Assembly: GCA_027676805.1 (NCBI GenBank)
Contig: JAQENU010000006.1
Span: 124,001 to 188,000, forward strand
DNA length: 64,000 nt
Direction of reading: 5' to 3'
Source of the DNA: Coprobacillaceae bacterium UN01-12pH3A
Lineage (GTDB): Bacteria; Bacillota_I; Bacilli_A; Erysipelotrichales; Coprobacillaceae
The notes below the pieces were generated by a model. That model was not told where the DNA came from. It saw nothing but the letters and a program-made list of their open reading frames with translations, and made no database searches. A program made the translations under genes and the position numbers. This document shows, piece by piece, positions 1 through 7,453 of the stretch; positions within the stretch are counted from its first letter, which is position 1, and every line of letters starts with the position of its first letter.

Positions 1-11
1 TATTTTATTGG

Positions 12-575
12 TTATTTCGCTGTAGCGTTCCATTTTATCCCCCACTTTTCTTTTAGTTTTCCTTTTTCAATAATGAGCTTCGCTATAAAATAAGCGATTG
101 CTTTATCGGTGCAGTCCGTAACGACTTGAACAAGCAGGACACTGACTACTAAATGAAGTCCTGCCTTATTTAATAATAAAGCAAAGATACCGCTGCTTGA
201 AGATGTGATCCCTCCAAATAATCCGGCTGTGATAACGGCACTCGCCAAAGATGTTGGCAATCCAATCATAATCATTCCTAACGGCATCCTTTTTCCCTTC
301 AGCCAATGGGCATGGTATAAAATACCGGCAAAGAACCCTGTCAGCAGCTGTGTTGGTGCATAATAAAAGGAATACATATCAAACAAGACACCGCTTGTAA
401 GGCTTCCTAAAACCCCTGTAATCATCGCATATTTGGGACCTAATAATAGAGCGATTAGAAGTGTCCCGATGGAATCCATATAAAAAGGTATAGATAAGCT
501 CATCGCTATGTAAGCCCCTATCACATTCAACATAATTCCTACAGTCATAACAATTTGTACTTTAAATTTTTTCAT
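12..575 (-). CDS. ECF transporter S component, QrtT-like (queuosine precursor uptake)
   Basis: This is a 187-residue, very hydrophobic protein with about six membrane segments, the usual size and shape of an ECF-transporter substrate-binding (S) subunit. An early stretch with LNVIGAYIAMSL and YMDSIGTLL, followed by LLGPKYAMITGVLGSL, resembles the QrtT-type S components that work with a shared EcfA/EcfT energising module. None of that module is encoded here. The leader contains a preQ1-I riboswitch, so the likely substrate is a queuosine precursor such as preQ1 or queuine; this is inferred from the control element. I chose the ATG at 575, preceded by AAAGGA. A longer reading from 623 would run through the terminator hairpin of the riboswitch. 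The exact substrate is unproven. Confidence 0.8.
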   Translation of the reverse strand: MKKFKVQIVMTVGIMLNVIGAYIAMSLSIPFYMDSIGTLLIALLLGPKYAMITGVLGSLTSGVLFDMYSFYYAPTQLLTGFFAGILYHAHWLKGKRMPLGMIMIGLPTSLASAVITAGLFGGITSSSSGIFALLLNKAGLHLVVSVLLVQVVTDCTDKAIAYFIAKLIIEKGKLKEKWGIKWNATAK

Positions 576-596
576 TCTTGTTCCTTTCTTTAAGGA

Positions 597-627
597 AACA
601 AAAAACATGCCTAAAGAAAGCATGTTT
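597..627 (-). terminator. Riboswitch-controlled terminator
   Basis: On the minus strand AAACATGC and GCATGTTT form an 8-bp stem with a 9-nt loop, followed by a T-run. It lies between the preQ1-I aptamer and the QrtT-like gene, so ligand binding probably acts by transcription attenuation. Confidence 0.75.
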
Positions 628-634
628 ATGCGTT

Positions 635-676
635 TGTCCTTAGTATTTTTATACTGGGTGGCTATCGAACCAGTGT
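635..676 (-). promoter_or_regulatory. PreQ1-I riboswitch aptamer
   Basis: Read on the minus strand, a 5-bp stem ACTGG/CCAGT encloses a loop TTCGATAGCCAC, and the 3' side continues as an A-rich tail ATAAAAATACTAAGGAC. This is the stem, loop and A-rich tail pattern of class I preQ1 riboswitches. It precedes a terminator hairpin and a QrtT-like ECF transporter gene, so cellular preQ1 probably switches the transporter off. Recognition is by eye against the known consensus. Confidence 0.82.
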
Positions 677-717
677 TATTTAATTCTTTAAAAGAATAGC
701 ATATTTTTAATAAATAA

Positions 718-1683
718 TCAACCTTTGTTGATTACCCCATCTAAGATCCCAAAAATAGGAAAGACCATCCAGCCCGGATGCCATAAACCAAATACAAACC
801 CTAATAGAAGGAAAACGATGACTGAACTTTCGGCGATCGGATAGCGTTTGTGATGTTTATGAGATACGGTAAAATCACTATAGCTATCGGATTCGATGCT
901 TTCACTGCGAGTCACTAAACGATACGTGTCCAGCTCCATTCCGGCTGTAATGAAAAGATAGACTGAAAATCCTATCAAAATCATCATGATCCCGGCACCT
1001 AGATTTTCTTGGTTTAATAATTCTTCCCCCATAATTGTAAAGGCAACCCCGGCTAAGATAGAGAAAACTCCAAAGGCAATCTTTTTAGCGAAGCGCGCCT
1101 TAATCTCTGAAAACTCTGCCATAAAGTAACTATGATCACTGGCATTCATCACGAAGTCCGGCTTGGGGATTTGGGAGAAATTAATTCCTGCCAAAATAAT
1201 CAAGCCTACACCAATGCCAATAAAAACCATCATCAGAGCGGCTGCCAAATTTTCCATGAATTCTAATGTAATCGGCAATACCACACTTGCGATAATAATC
1301 ATGACTCCTATTCCGATTTTACTGGCAAAGCGATGTCGCAGTTCAATATAATCCTCTACCTCTGTAATATCTGTAAATTCCATTTCCTCTTTAGGCGTTG
1401 GTCGTATTTTTTCATCTTCAAATTCATCTTCGTTTGATATAATCGGTTCCACTTCAATCACTTCCGGAACTGTATCGATATTTTCATCCTGTGTTTTTAC
1501 AAGATAATCCAATGTGACATCAAATAAATTGCTGATTTGAATCAATTTATCTAGTTCGGGATATCCGTCACCGGTTTCCCACTTACTTACTGCCTGTCGA
1601 GATACTCCTAATTGATCAGCTAGCTGTTCTTGAGAGAATCCCTTGCTTTTTCTTAAATTCTGTAGTTTTGTCCCAAAATTCAT
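718..1683 (-). CDS. Membrane-anchored XRE-family transcriptional regulator
   Basis: The protein has 321 residues. Residues 4-60 are an XRE/Cro helix-turn-helix (FSQEQLADQLGVSRQAVSKW). An acidic linker at about 65-110 follows, then roughly five hydrophobic segments (122-140, 146-166, 202-219, 229-248, 286-302). Residues about 118-167 and 197-249 look like an internal duplication: both start with RFA-x-KI and contain MM-x2-IG and AG. The design suggests a membrane-tethered DNA-binding sensor; its targets are unknown. I chose the ATG at 1683, with AGGTG six bases upstream, over a GTG at 1692 that sits almost on top of the AAGGAG. Inverted repeats upstream may be its operator. Confidence 0.8.
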   Translation of the reverse strand: MNFGTKLQNLRKSKGFSQEQLADQLGVSRQAVSKWETGDGYPELDKLIQISNLFDVTLDYLVKTQDENIDTVPEVIEVEPIISNEDEFEDEKIRPTPKEEMEFTDITEVEDYIELRHRFASKIGIGVMIIIASVVLPITLEFMENLAAALMMVFIGIGVGLIILAGINFSQIPKPDFVMNASDHSYFMAEFSEIKARFAKKIAFGVFSILAGVAFTIMGEELLNQENLGAGIMMILIGFSVYLFITAGMELDTYRLVTRSESIESDSYSDFTVSHKHHKRYPIAESSVIVFLLLGFVFGLWHPGWMVFPIFGILDGVINKG

Positions 1684-1716
1684 TCTACTCACCTCTCCTT
1701 TATTATACAGTCCTGC

Positions 1717-1765
1717 TGATAAAATACTATCAAGTTCAATTTGCGTTTACGCAACTTAAAGTTGC
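1717..1765. promoter_or_regulatory. Cluster of inverted repeats upstream of the XRE gene
   Basis: Three inverted repeats lie in the 96-bp gap: TGATA-6-TATCA (1717-1732), TTGCGT-TT-ACGCAA (1741-1754) and GCAACTT-A-AAGTTGC (1751-1765), the last two sharing GCAA. No T-run follows, so they look more like operators than terminators. A TATAAT element for the XRE gene lies just downstream at about 1702-1707. Confidence 0.4.
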
Positions 1766-1779
1766 ATCACTGAATTTTA

Positions 1780-2334
1780 CTATTTATTGTATTCAAATTG
1801 ATTCAATAAAAGCTGATAATCTTCCTGTGTTTTTATATTTAATAGTGTCAGATCTGTATTGTAATATGTATGTGGTAAAACTTCGCATAATTCCGTCATA
1901 GAATAGAGTCCGTCATTGATTCGTTGTTCGATGGCAGGCATCGCCGATCTTTTAAATACAGCGACTAATGGTTCAGCTTTGCCGCTGTTTCTTAAAACAA
2001 TACATTCTTTTTCCTTGATATTTTCTAACATTGCTTTATAGACAGCTATAGGAAGCATTGGCTTATCGCATGGCATTATACAGTAATAGTCGCAGTCAGA
2101 CAGCTGCATACATTGATAAATGCCTTCGATAGGCCCGATATTATCTCTTTGATCATATGTAATCTGGTAACCATTGATCGATTCATTTGCGGAAATATAA
2201 ATCTTATCCGTAATTTCTTTTGCTTTATTGACTATAAAATCAATCATTCGCTGATTGTTGAGCATCAATTCATGTTTGGGATAATTCATACGTGTCGATT
2301 TCCCACCGGCTAATATAATAAATCCTGTTGTCAT
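1780..2334 (-). CDS. MobA-like NTP transferase
   Basis: This 184-residue protein has the MobA-type nucleotidyltransferase fold signature. ILAGGKSTRM near the N-terminus (about residues 7-16) is the nucleotide-binding loop, GPIEGI lies mid-protein, PCDKPML (about 88-94) carries the metal-binding Asp, and GKAEPLVAVF follows. The family transfers GMP or CMP to molybdopterin or acts on other small substrates. No other molybdenum-cofactor gene or molybdoenzyme is in the window, so the true substrate is open. A strong SD (AGGAGG) precedes the ATG, and an 18-bp perfect palindrome abuts that SD, suggesting its own repressor. The gene is divergent from the HAD gene. Confidence 0.75.
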   Translation of the reverse strand: MTTGFIILAGGKSTRMNYPKHELMLNNQRMIDFIVNKAKEITDKIYISANESINGYQITYDQRDNIGPIEGIYQCMQLSDCDYYCIMPCDKPMLPIAVYKAMLENIKEKECIVLRNSGKAEPLVAVFKRSAMPAIEQRINDGLYSMTELCEVLPHTYYNTDLTLLNIKTQEDYQLLLNQFEYNK

Positions 2335-2348
2335 GTTATGTTCCTCCT

Positions 2349-2366
2349 ATGATAATATATTATCAT
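2349..2366. promoter_or_regulatory. 18-bp perfect palindrome upstream of the mobA-like gene
   Basis: ATGATAATATATTATCAT is a perfect palindrome directly upstream of the mobA-like SD sequence and upstream of the divergent HAD gene. It is a plausible operator. It has some similarity to metalloregulator (Fur/PerR-type) half-sites GATAAT/ATTATC but lacks their usual spacing. Confidence 0.4.
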
Positions 2367-2392
2367 GGTAATGAAAATAAACAAACGAAAAG

Positions 2393-2421
2393 TTGTTTTT
2401 ATTTATACTTCATAGTAAAAT
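2393..2421 (+). promoter_or_regulatory. Promoter of the HAD-GNAT pair
   Basis: TTGTTT (2393-2398), a 17-bp spacer and TAAAAT (2416-2421) form a good sigma-A type promoter ending 22 bp before the HAD start codon. Confidence 0.6.
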
Positions 2422-2443
2422 AAAAGCACTTAGGGGGTTATTT

Positions 2444-3235
2444 ATGATCAAATTAATAGCGACAGATATGGATGGAACATTTTTAGATTCTACCAAGAAT
2501 TTTGATATGGATTTTATCAGAACATATCAGCAGCTGCGTCAAAAAGGAATAAAATTTGTGATTGCGAGTGGAAATCAGTACCAGCGCCTGTTTCAAAAAT
2601 TCTTGCCGATGAGCTTAGATATGGTGTTTATCGCCGAAAACGGCAGCTATATTGCCGAAGGGTCGAATGAATTATATACCAATACCGTAAATCCTACGGA
2701 TGCCAAAAAGATATGCGACATTTTTGAGCAGCATCCGGAAGTCTTTATCGTCCTCTGTGGGAAAAAGACAGCGTATATCAAAAATGCCAATAAAGATTAT
2801 GAAGAGATGATTAAGCTTCATTATTGTGCTTTTCAATTTGTGGATTCCTTTGATTCTCTTTATGATGAAGATATTTTAAAGATAGCGGTTTATGATCCTA
2901 ATGCGGATATTAAGCTGTTTTTAGAAAAGATCAAAGATCAGCTACCGGAGAGTGTAAAAGTCGTTACTTCCGGAAATATGTGGATGGATATTCAAAATAA
3001 AAGCATTAATAAGGGAATTGCGATGAAATACTTGCAGGATCTATATCACATCAAACCGGAAGAATGTATGGCTTTTGGTGACCAAATGAATGATTATGAA
3101 TTGCTTTTGAGTGTAAAATACGGTTTTGCAATGGAAAATGCCGTTGATCCTATTAAAGACATTGCTTATGATGTCTGTCTGGATAATGAAAATCAAGGTG
3201 TAATCAAGAAGATCAACGAGTATTTGGGTATTTAA
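2444..3235 (+). CDS. Cof-type HAD-IIB phosphatase
   Basis: The protein has 264 residues. DMDGTFLDS at the N-terminus carries the nucleophile Asp8 and the general acid Asp10. A Thr/Ser motif (VIASGNQY) follows, and GDQMNDYELL near residue 218 supplies the metal-binding aspartates, as in Cof/YidA sugar-phosphate and cofactor phosphatases. The physiological substrate cannot be read from sequence. The start was moved to the ATG at 2444, which has AGGGGG upstream; the longer reading from 2393 would begin inside the promoter. The next gene starts one base after its stop, so the two are probably translationally coupled. Confidence 0.85.
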   Translation: MIKLIATDMDGTFLDSTKNFDMDFIRTYQQLRQKGIKFVIASGNQYQRLFQKFLPMSLDMVFIAENGSYIAEGSNELYTNTVNPTDAKKICDIFEQHPEVFIVLCGKKTAYIKNANKDYEEMIKLHYCAFQFVDSFDSLYDEDILKIAVYDPNADIKLFLEKIKDQLPESVKVVTSGNMWMDIQNKSINKGIAMKYLQDLYHIKPEECMAFGDQMNDYELLLSVKYGFAMENAVDPIKDIAYDVCLDNENQGVIKKINEYLGI

Positions 3236-3236
3236 T

Positions 3237-3809
3237 ATGAAACTTCAATTATTAGAGACTAATGCCATTGAACATATCTTTCATCATCATATCGTCAAGG
3301 ATTTTCCTGCTGCGGAGACACGTCCGTTAAAAAATATGCTTCAGCTTTACCATTCACAGCATTACAGAGGCTATGGCTTGTATGACCATGATGAATTACT
3401 AGGCTATGCTTTCTTTGCCGGTGACCAAGCTCAGCGAGTGCTATTATTGGATTACTTTGCTATTGTTGAAAACAAGCGCAGTTTTGGCTATGGCAGTCAG
3501 TTTCTTCAATTACTGAAAAAACAGATGCAAGGAAATCTGATTATTGCCGAAGTGGAAAGTGTAGAGAGTACAGAGAATAGTGAAGAAAGACAGCTTCGTC
3601 ATCGACGCATTCAATTTTATCTTAGAAACAGCTTTACAAAAAGTTCATTGAATTGCCGCCTGTTTGGTGTAGATTACTCCCTTCTTTATTTATCCGCTCA
3701 ACAAGTTGATGAGGATGCCCTTTATGAGTATACCAAAGCGTTATATCATTCCATCTTTAATCCTATTATTTATACATTATTTGTGAAGTTAAAAAGAGGC
3801 GTAAAATAG
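3237..3809 (+). CDS. GNAT-like acetyltransferase
   Basis: This 190-residue protein has a GNAT layout: GYAFFAG and LLLDYFAIVE form the central strands, then a degenerate acetyl-CoA loop FGYGSQFLQLL, then RIQFYLRNSF in the typical FY-x-k-x-GF position. It starts one base after the HAD gene stops, implying a two-gene operon. The substrate is unknown; the residues after about 140 are not typical of any GNAT subgroup I recognise. The stop codon lies within a terminator hairpin shared with the convergent permease gene. Confidence 0.65.
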   Translation: MKLQLLETNAIEHIFHHHIVKDFPAAETRPLKNMLQLYHSQHYRGYGLYDHDELLGYAFFAGDQAQRVLLLDYFAIVENKRSFGYGSQFLQLLKKQMQGNLIIAEVESVESTENSEERQLRHRRIQFYLRNSFTKSSLNCRLFGVDYSLLYLSAQQVDEDALYEYTKALYHSIFNPIIYTLFVKLKRGVK

Positions 3810-3822
3810 CGCCTCTTTTCGT
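3792..3822. terminator. Bidirectional terminator
   Basis: AAAAGAGGCG and CGCCTCTTTT form a long stem with an 8-base AT-rich loop between convergent genes. T-runs are available on both strands. Confidence 0.8.
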
Positions 3823-4782
3823 TTATCGTTTTGCCTTATCGTAAGGTTCGCCTGCCGCTCTCGGACCGGTTGAATTCTTAGATGTAAATGTCAGCAGCAA
3901 TAATGTTGCGACATAAGGCAATAATTTAAATACAATATTAGGTATTCCTAAACTTAATAAGAATGGTATTCCGGAATAAGCATTGGCAATCGTTTTGGTA
4001 AATCCAAAGAAGAATGCCGCTACTCCGATTTTCCATGGTGTCCATTGTCCAAAGATCAATACTGCTAAGGCTAAGAATCCATAGCCGCTGACATTGCTCG
4101 CGTATTCTGTACTGATTGGAATAATATAAATCAATCCGCCTAATCCGGCTAATAGTCCGGAAATAAAGACACCTGCATATCTTATTTTATAAACATTGAT
4201 TCCAGCCGCATCAACTGCCTGCGGGTTTTCTCCGCTGGCTCTTAATCTCAATCCGAATCTTGTTTTATATAAGATGAACGAAGCTAAGAATAAAATCCCA
4301 ATCCCTAAATACGTCGTAATATAGGCTTGTTTAAACAAGAGATCACCTATAACTGGAATTTTTGATAAAATAGGAACTTCTGTGATTCTGAACTGATTTT
4401 CAAAACGAATGTTTTGTGTTGTTTGAACCATCTTTGCGATAAAGATTCCTAAAGCTGGGGCAAACAGGTTTAATGCTGTCCCACTGATGGTTTGATCGGC
4501 TTTCATATTGATGGAGGCAAAGGCATGCAGTAAAGAGAAGAGTCCGCCGCTCAAGGCTGCAATGATCAATGCGATAATCAATAAGCTTTGTCCTGAAAGA
4601 ACACCGTTTTGCTGCATAATATTAATAAAGAAGATACTGGTGAAAGCACCAAAGATCATGATCCCTTCCAAAGCGATATTAACAACACCGCTTCGTTCTG
4701 AGAACATTCCTCCAACAGCAACAACTAATAGAGGAATCGAAAATAATAAGGTTTGTCTAAATAAGAAATAGATAATATCCAT
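3823..4782 (-). CDS. BMP-family nucleoside ABC transporter, permease 2
   Basis: This 319-residue membrane protein is of the BPD_transp_2 (branched-chain/ribose/nucleoside) permease family and corresponds to NupQ/YufQ of Bacillus. GLRLRASGENPQAVDAAGIN in the cytoplasmic loop (about residues 190-210) is the characteristic ATPase-coupling segment of these permeases. It pairs with the other permease and uses the double-ABC ATPase and BMP lipoprotein encoded upstream in the same operon. Its start overlaps the stop of the preceding permease by one base. The substrate is probably purine nucleosides, by family and operon structure; this is inference. Confidence 0.9.
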   Translation of the reverse strand: MDIIYFLFRQTLLFSIPLLVVAVGGMFSERSGVVNIALEGIMIFGAFTSIFFINIMQQNGVLSGQSLLIIALIIAALSGGLFSLLHAFASINMKADQTISGTALNLFAPALGIFIAKMVQTTQNIRFENQFRITEVPILSKIPVIGDLLFKQAYITTYLGIGILFLASFILYKTRFGLRLRASGENPQAVDAAGINVYKIRYAGVFISGLLAGLGGLIYIIPISTEYASNVSGYGFLALAVLIFGQWTPWKIGVAAFFFGFTKTIANAYSGIPFLLSLGIPNIVFKLLPYVATLLLLTFTSKNSTGPRAAGEPYDKAKR

Positions 4783-5867
4783 TATTCTTTACCTCCTACT
4801 AGTTTTCTGCTTCTTCGTCTATTCATGATTTGTTTGATAACTAAAGCAAACGAACTGAAATAAATGATTGAAGCAATGATAATATCAATAATTTCAACGG
4901 CAATATTACATGACTGCATGTAGTTTCCGCCAACGTTGATATATGAAATGAACAGTGATGAGGCAACAACGCCTAATGGATTGCTGAACCCTAATAAGGC
5001 AACAGGAATACCGTTAAATCCTTCCGGTGCCAGTGTTTCCACAATCGCCAATGTTTTCCCGGTTCCGGCTAAATAAGTTAATGCCCCACCTACTCCGGCA
5101 AAGAATCCGGAAATCGCCATAGATAAAATGATACATTTCTTTTCACTCATCCCGGCATAGCGGCTTCCATCAGGATTATATCCACAGGCTTTCAATTCAA
5201 ATCCAAAGGTTGTTTTATTTAAAATGATGTATGCCAAGATACATAATCCTACAGCAATAAAGAAACCAATGTTGACACTTGCGCCATTGAATAATTTATC
5301 TAGTCCTAATCTAGGCAATGCTTTTTCTAAAGGAACAGAGTAAGATTCTGCACCGGCAGCATTGTAGATTGTTGATTTTACTAATTCGATGACTGCCAGC
5401 ATGCCGATGTAGTTCATCATGATACAGGAAATCACGACGTTTACATTTTTGAAGGCTTTTAAGATTCCCGGAATCACTGCCCAAATAGCCCCGGCAATCC
5501 CAGCACCCAATACTGCCGCAATCCATAACATTGAATTAGGAATAAATGTACATTTCAATGAAATAAAGACAGCAGTAAATGCACCCACGATGAATTGTCC
5601 CGGTGTTCCGATATTAAAGAGTCCGCATTTAAACGCAAAAGCAACAGACAGACCGGTCATCATAATCGGTGTTGAATTATAGAGGACGAGACCTAAACTT
5701 TTAATACCACGATAAAATCCACCTTGCAGCAGGATTGAAAATGCACGAATAGCTTGATTTGGATTAGCAATAAAGATAATAATCAAACCAAACAGCAGAC
5801 CTAAACAGATGGCAAAAATGGAAGAAATAAATGAGTTTAAAGCTTCTTTATTTTTCATATCCTGCAC
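4782..5867 (-). CDS. BMP-family nucleoside ABC transporter, permease 1
   Basis: This 361-residue permease of the BPD_transp_2 family is equivalent to NupP/YufP. It has around nine hydrophobic segments. GFELKACGYNPDGSRYAGM in the large cytoplasmic loop is the coupling motif shared with permease 2. The start codon lies inside the end of the ATPase gene (20-bp overlap), which indicates translational coupling. It forms the heterodimeric channel of the importer with the downstream permease. Confidence 0.9.
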   Translation of the reverse strand: MQDMKNKEALNSFISSIFAICLGLLFGLIIIFIANPNQAIRAFSILLQGGFYRGIKSLGLVLYNSTPIMMTGLSVAFAFKCGLFNIGTPGQFIVGAFTAVFISLKCTFIPNSMLWIAAVLGAGIAGAIWAVIPGILKAFKNVNVVISCIMMNYIGMLAVIELVKSTIYNAAGAESYSVPLEKALPRLGLDKLFNGASVNIGFFIAVGLCILAYIILNKTTFGFELKACGYNPDGSRYAGMSEKKCIILSMAISGFFAGVGGALTYLAGTGKTLAIVETLAPEGFNGIPVALLGFSNPLGVVASSLFISYINVGGNYMQSCNIAVEIIDIIIASIIYFSSFALVIKQIMNRRRSRKLVGGKE

Positions 5868-7380
5868 CTCGCTTTGATCCGGCCATATAAAGACCTAATT
5901 CTTGTTCTGATGTTGTTTCCGGATCAAGATCAGCGACGATCTCACCTTCGTACATAACTAAGATACGATCACTGACATTCATCACTTCATCTAGTTCCAA
6001 TGATACAAGCAATACCGCCTTTCCGGCATTTCGCTGTTCAACTAACTGCTTATGGATATATTCGATTGCCCCAACATCTAACCCGCGTGTTGGCTGAACA
6101 GCAATCAATAAATCCGAATTACTGTCAATTTCTCTGGCAATAATTGCCTTTTGCTGATTTCCTCCGGACATACCACGAACAATTGACTTTTCCTGCTGCC
6201 CAGAACGAATATCAAACTTTTCGATCAAACGCTTAGCGTCTGCATTCATCACATCAAACTTAATAAAGCCTAAATGCTGATGCTTCTGATCAAAGTAATT
6301 TTTAAGAATCAAGTTTTGTGCCAATGTATAATCGAGGATTAATCCATGCTTATGACGGTCTTCGGGAATATGAGCCATTCCGGCTAAGCTGCGTTCACGA
6401 ATTCCCATATGGGTAATCTCTTTATTATTTAAAGTAATTTTCCCTTGATGGATTGGCATCATTCCTGAAAGAGCGTAGACTAATTCCGATTGACCGTTCC
6501 CATCAATTCCGGCGATACAAACGATTTCTCCGCCTTTAACATTGAAACTGACATCATGTACCAATTCTTTATGCGCATGTTTTGGTTTTACTGTCAATCC
6601 TTCTACATTTAAAATCACATCTTTTAAATGCTGTTCCCCCTTTTCAACAACGAAGTTTACTTTACGTCCGACCATCATTTCCGACATCTGTTCAGTCGTT
6701 ACATCCGCCACATTGACGGTATCAATATATTTTCCTTTTCTTAATACCGTACAGCGATCCGCTACAGCTTTAATCTCATTTAATTTATGGGTAATGAAAA
6801 TAATTGACTTTCCTTCTTTAATCAGATTTTTCATGATATGCATTAATTCTTCAATTTCCTGTGGTGTTAATACTGCCGTCGGTTCATCAAAGATTAATAC
6901 TTCATTTTCACGATAAAGCATCTTTAGGATTTCAACACGCTGCTGCATTCCTACTGTAATATCACTGATCAATGCATCAGGATCGACATTTAAATGATAT
7001 TGCTTAGATAACTCCAACAGCTTGTTTCTAGCCCTATCTTTCTTTAATAATCCTTTGCTTGTTTCTTCTACGCCTAAGATAATATTTTCTAAAACGGTAA
7101 AATTATGTACTAATTTAAAATGCTGGTGAACCATTCCGATTGCATAGCGGTTAGCATCGTTCGGATCACTTATTTTAACTGCTTTTCCATTAATTTTGAT
7201 TTCACCCTGATCTGGTTGATATAAGCCGAAAAGAATACTCATTAAAGTAGATTTACCGGCTCCGTTTTCTCCCAGTAAAGCGTGGATCTCTCCCTTTTTT
7301 AATTGTAAGGTGATATTGTCATTCGCTCGAATACCGGGGAAATCTTTGGTAATATTCAACATCTCGATCGCATATTCCAT
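5848..7380 (-). CDS. BMP-family nucleoside ABC transporter, double ATPase
   Basis: This 510-residue protein carries two ABC domains, as in NupO/YufO and RbsA. The first half has Walker A GENGAGKST (about 37-45) and Walker B LIFDEPTAVLTP. The second half has a degenerate Walker A, GIDGNGQSE, typical of this class, and the signature SGGNQQKAIIAREI. It energises the two permeases encoded downstream. It is separated from the upstream BMP lipoprotein gene by a hairpin terminator, which probably sets the excess of binding protein over ATPase. Confidence 0.93.
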   Translation of the reverse strand: MEYAIEMLNITKDFPGIRANDNITLQLKKGEIHALLGENGAGKSTLMSILFGLYQPDQGEIKINGKAVKISDPNDANRYAIGMVHQHFKLVHNFTVLENIILGVEETSKGLLKKDRARNKLLELSKQYHLNVDPDALISDITVGMQQRVEILKMLYRENEVLIFDEPTAVLTPQEIEELMHIMKNLIKEGKSIIFITHKLNEIKAVADRCTVLRKGKYIDTVNVADVTTEQMSEMMVGRKVNFVVEKGEQHLKDVILNVEGLTVKPKHAHKELVHDVSFNVKGGEIVCIAGIDGNGQSELVYALSGMMPIHQGKITLNNKEITHMGIRERSLAGMAHIPEDRHKHGLILDYTLAQNLILKNYFDQKHQHLGFIKFDVMNADAKRLIEKFDIRSGQQEKSIVRGMSGGNQQKAIIAREIDSNSDLLIAVQPTRGLDVGAIEYIHKQLVEQRNAGKAVLLVSLELDEVMNVSDRILVMYEGEIVADLDPETTSEQELGLYMAGSKRGAGYEK

Positions 7381-7410
7381 GTCATCACTTCCTTTACATT
7401 ATTATTATAC

Positions 7411-7446
7411 ACGAAAAAACGAGCGATTTTATCTCAACTCGTTTTA
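7411..7446 (-). terminator. Intra-operon terminator after the BMP lipoprotein gene
   Basis: AAAACGAG and CTCGTTTT form a stem with a 14-nt loop, and six T residues follow on the minus strand. It lies between the lipoprotein and ATPase genes, so it is likely a partial terminator or stabilising 3' end. Confidence 0.6.
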
Positions 7447-7453
7447 TTCTTCA

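Noticed and set aside
576..623. Sixteen-codon N-terminal extension of the QrtT-like gene
   Set aside because: It would translate the riboswitch terminator hairpin; the ATG at 575 has a normal SD.
6542..6916. 124-codon plus-strand frame inside the nucleoside ABC ATPase gene
   Set aside because: Antisense shadow; the opposite strand encodes a full double-ABC ATPase.
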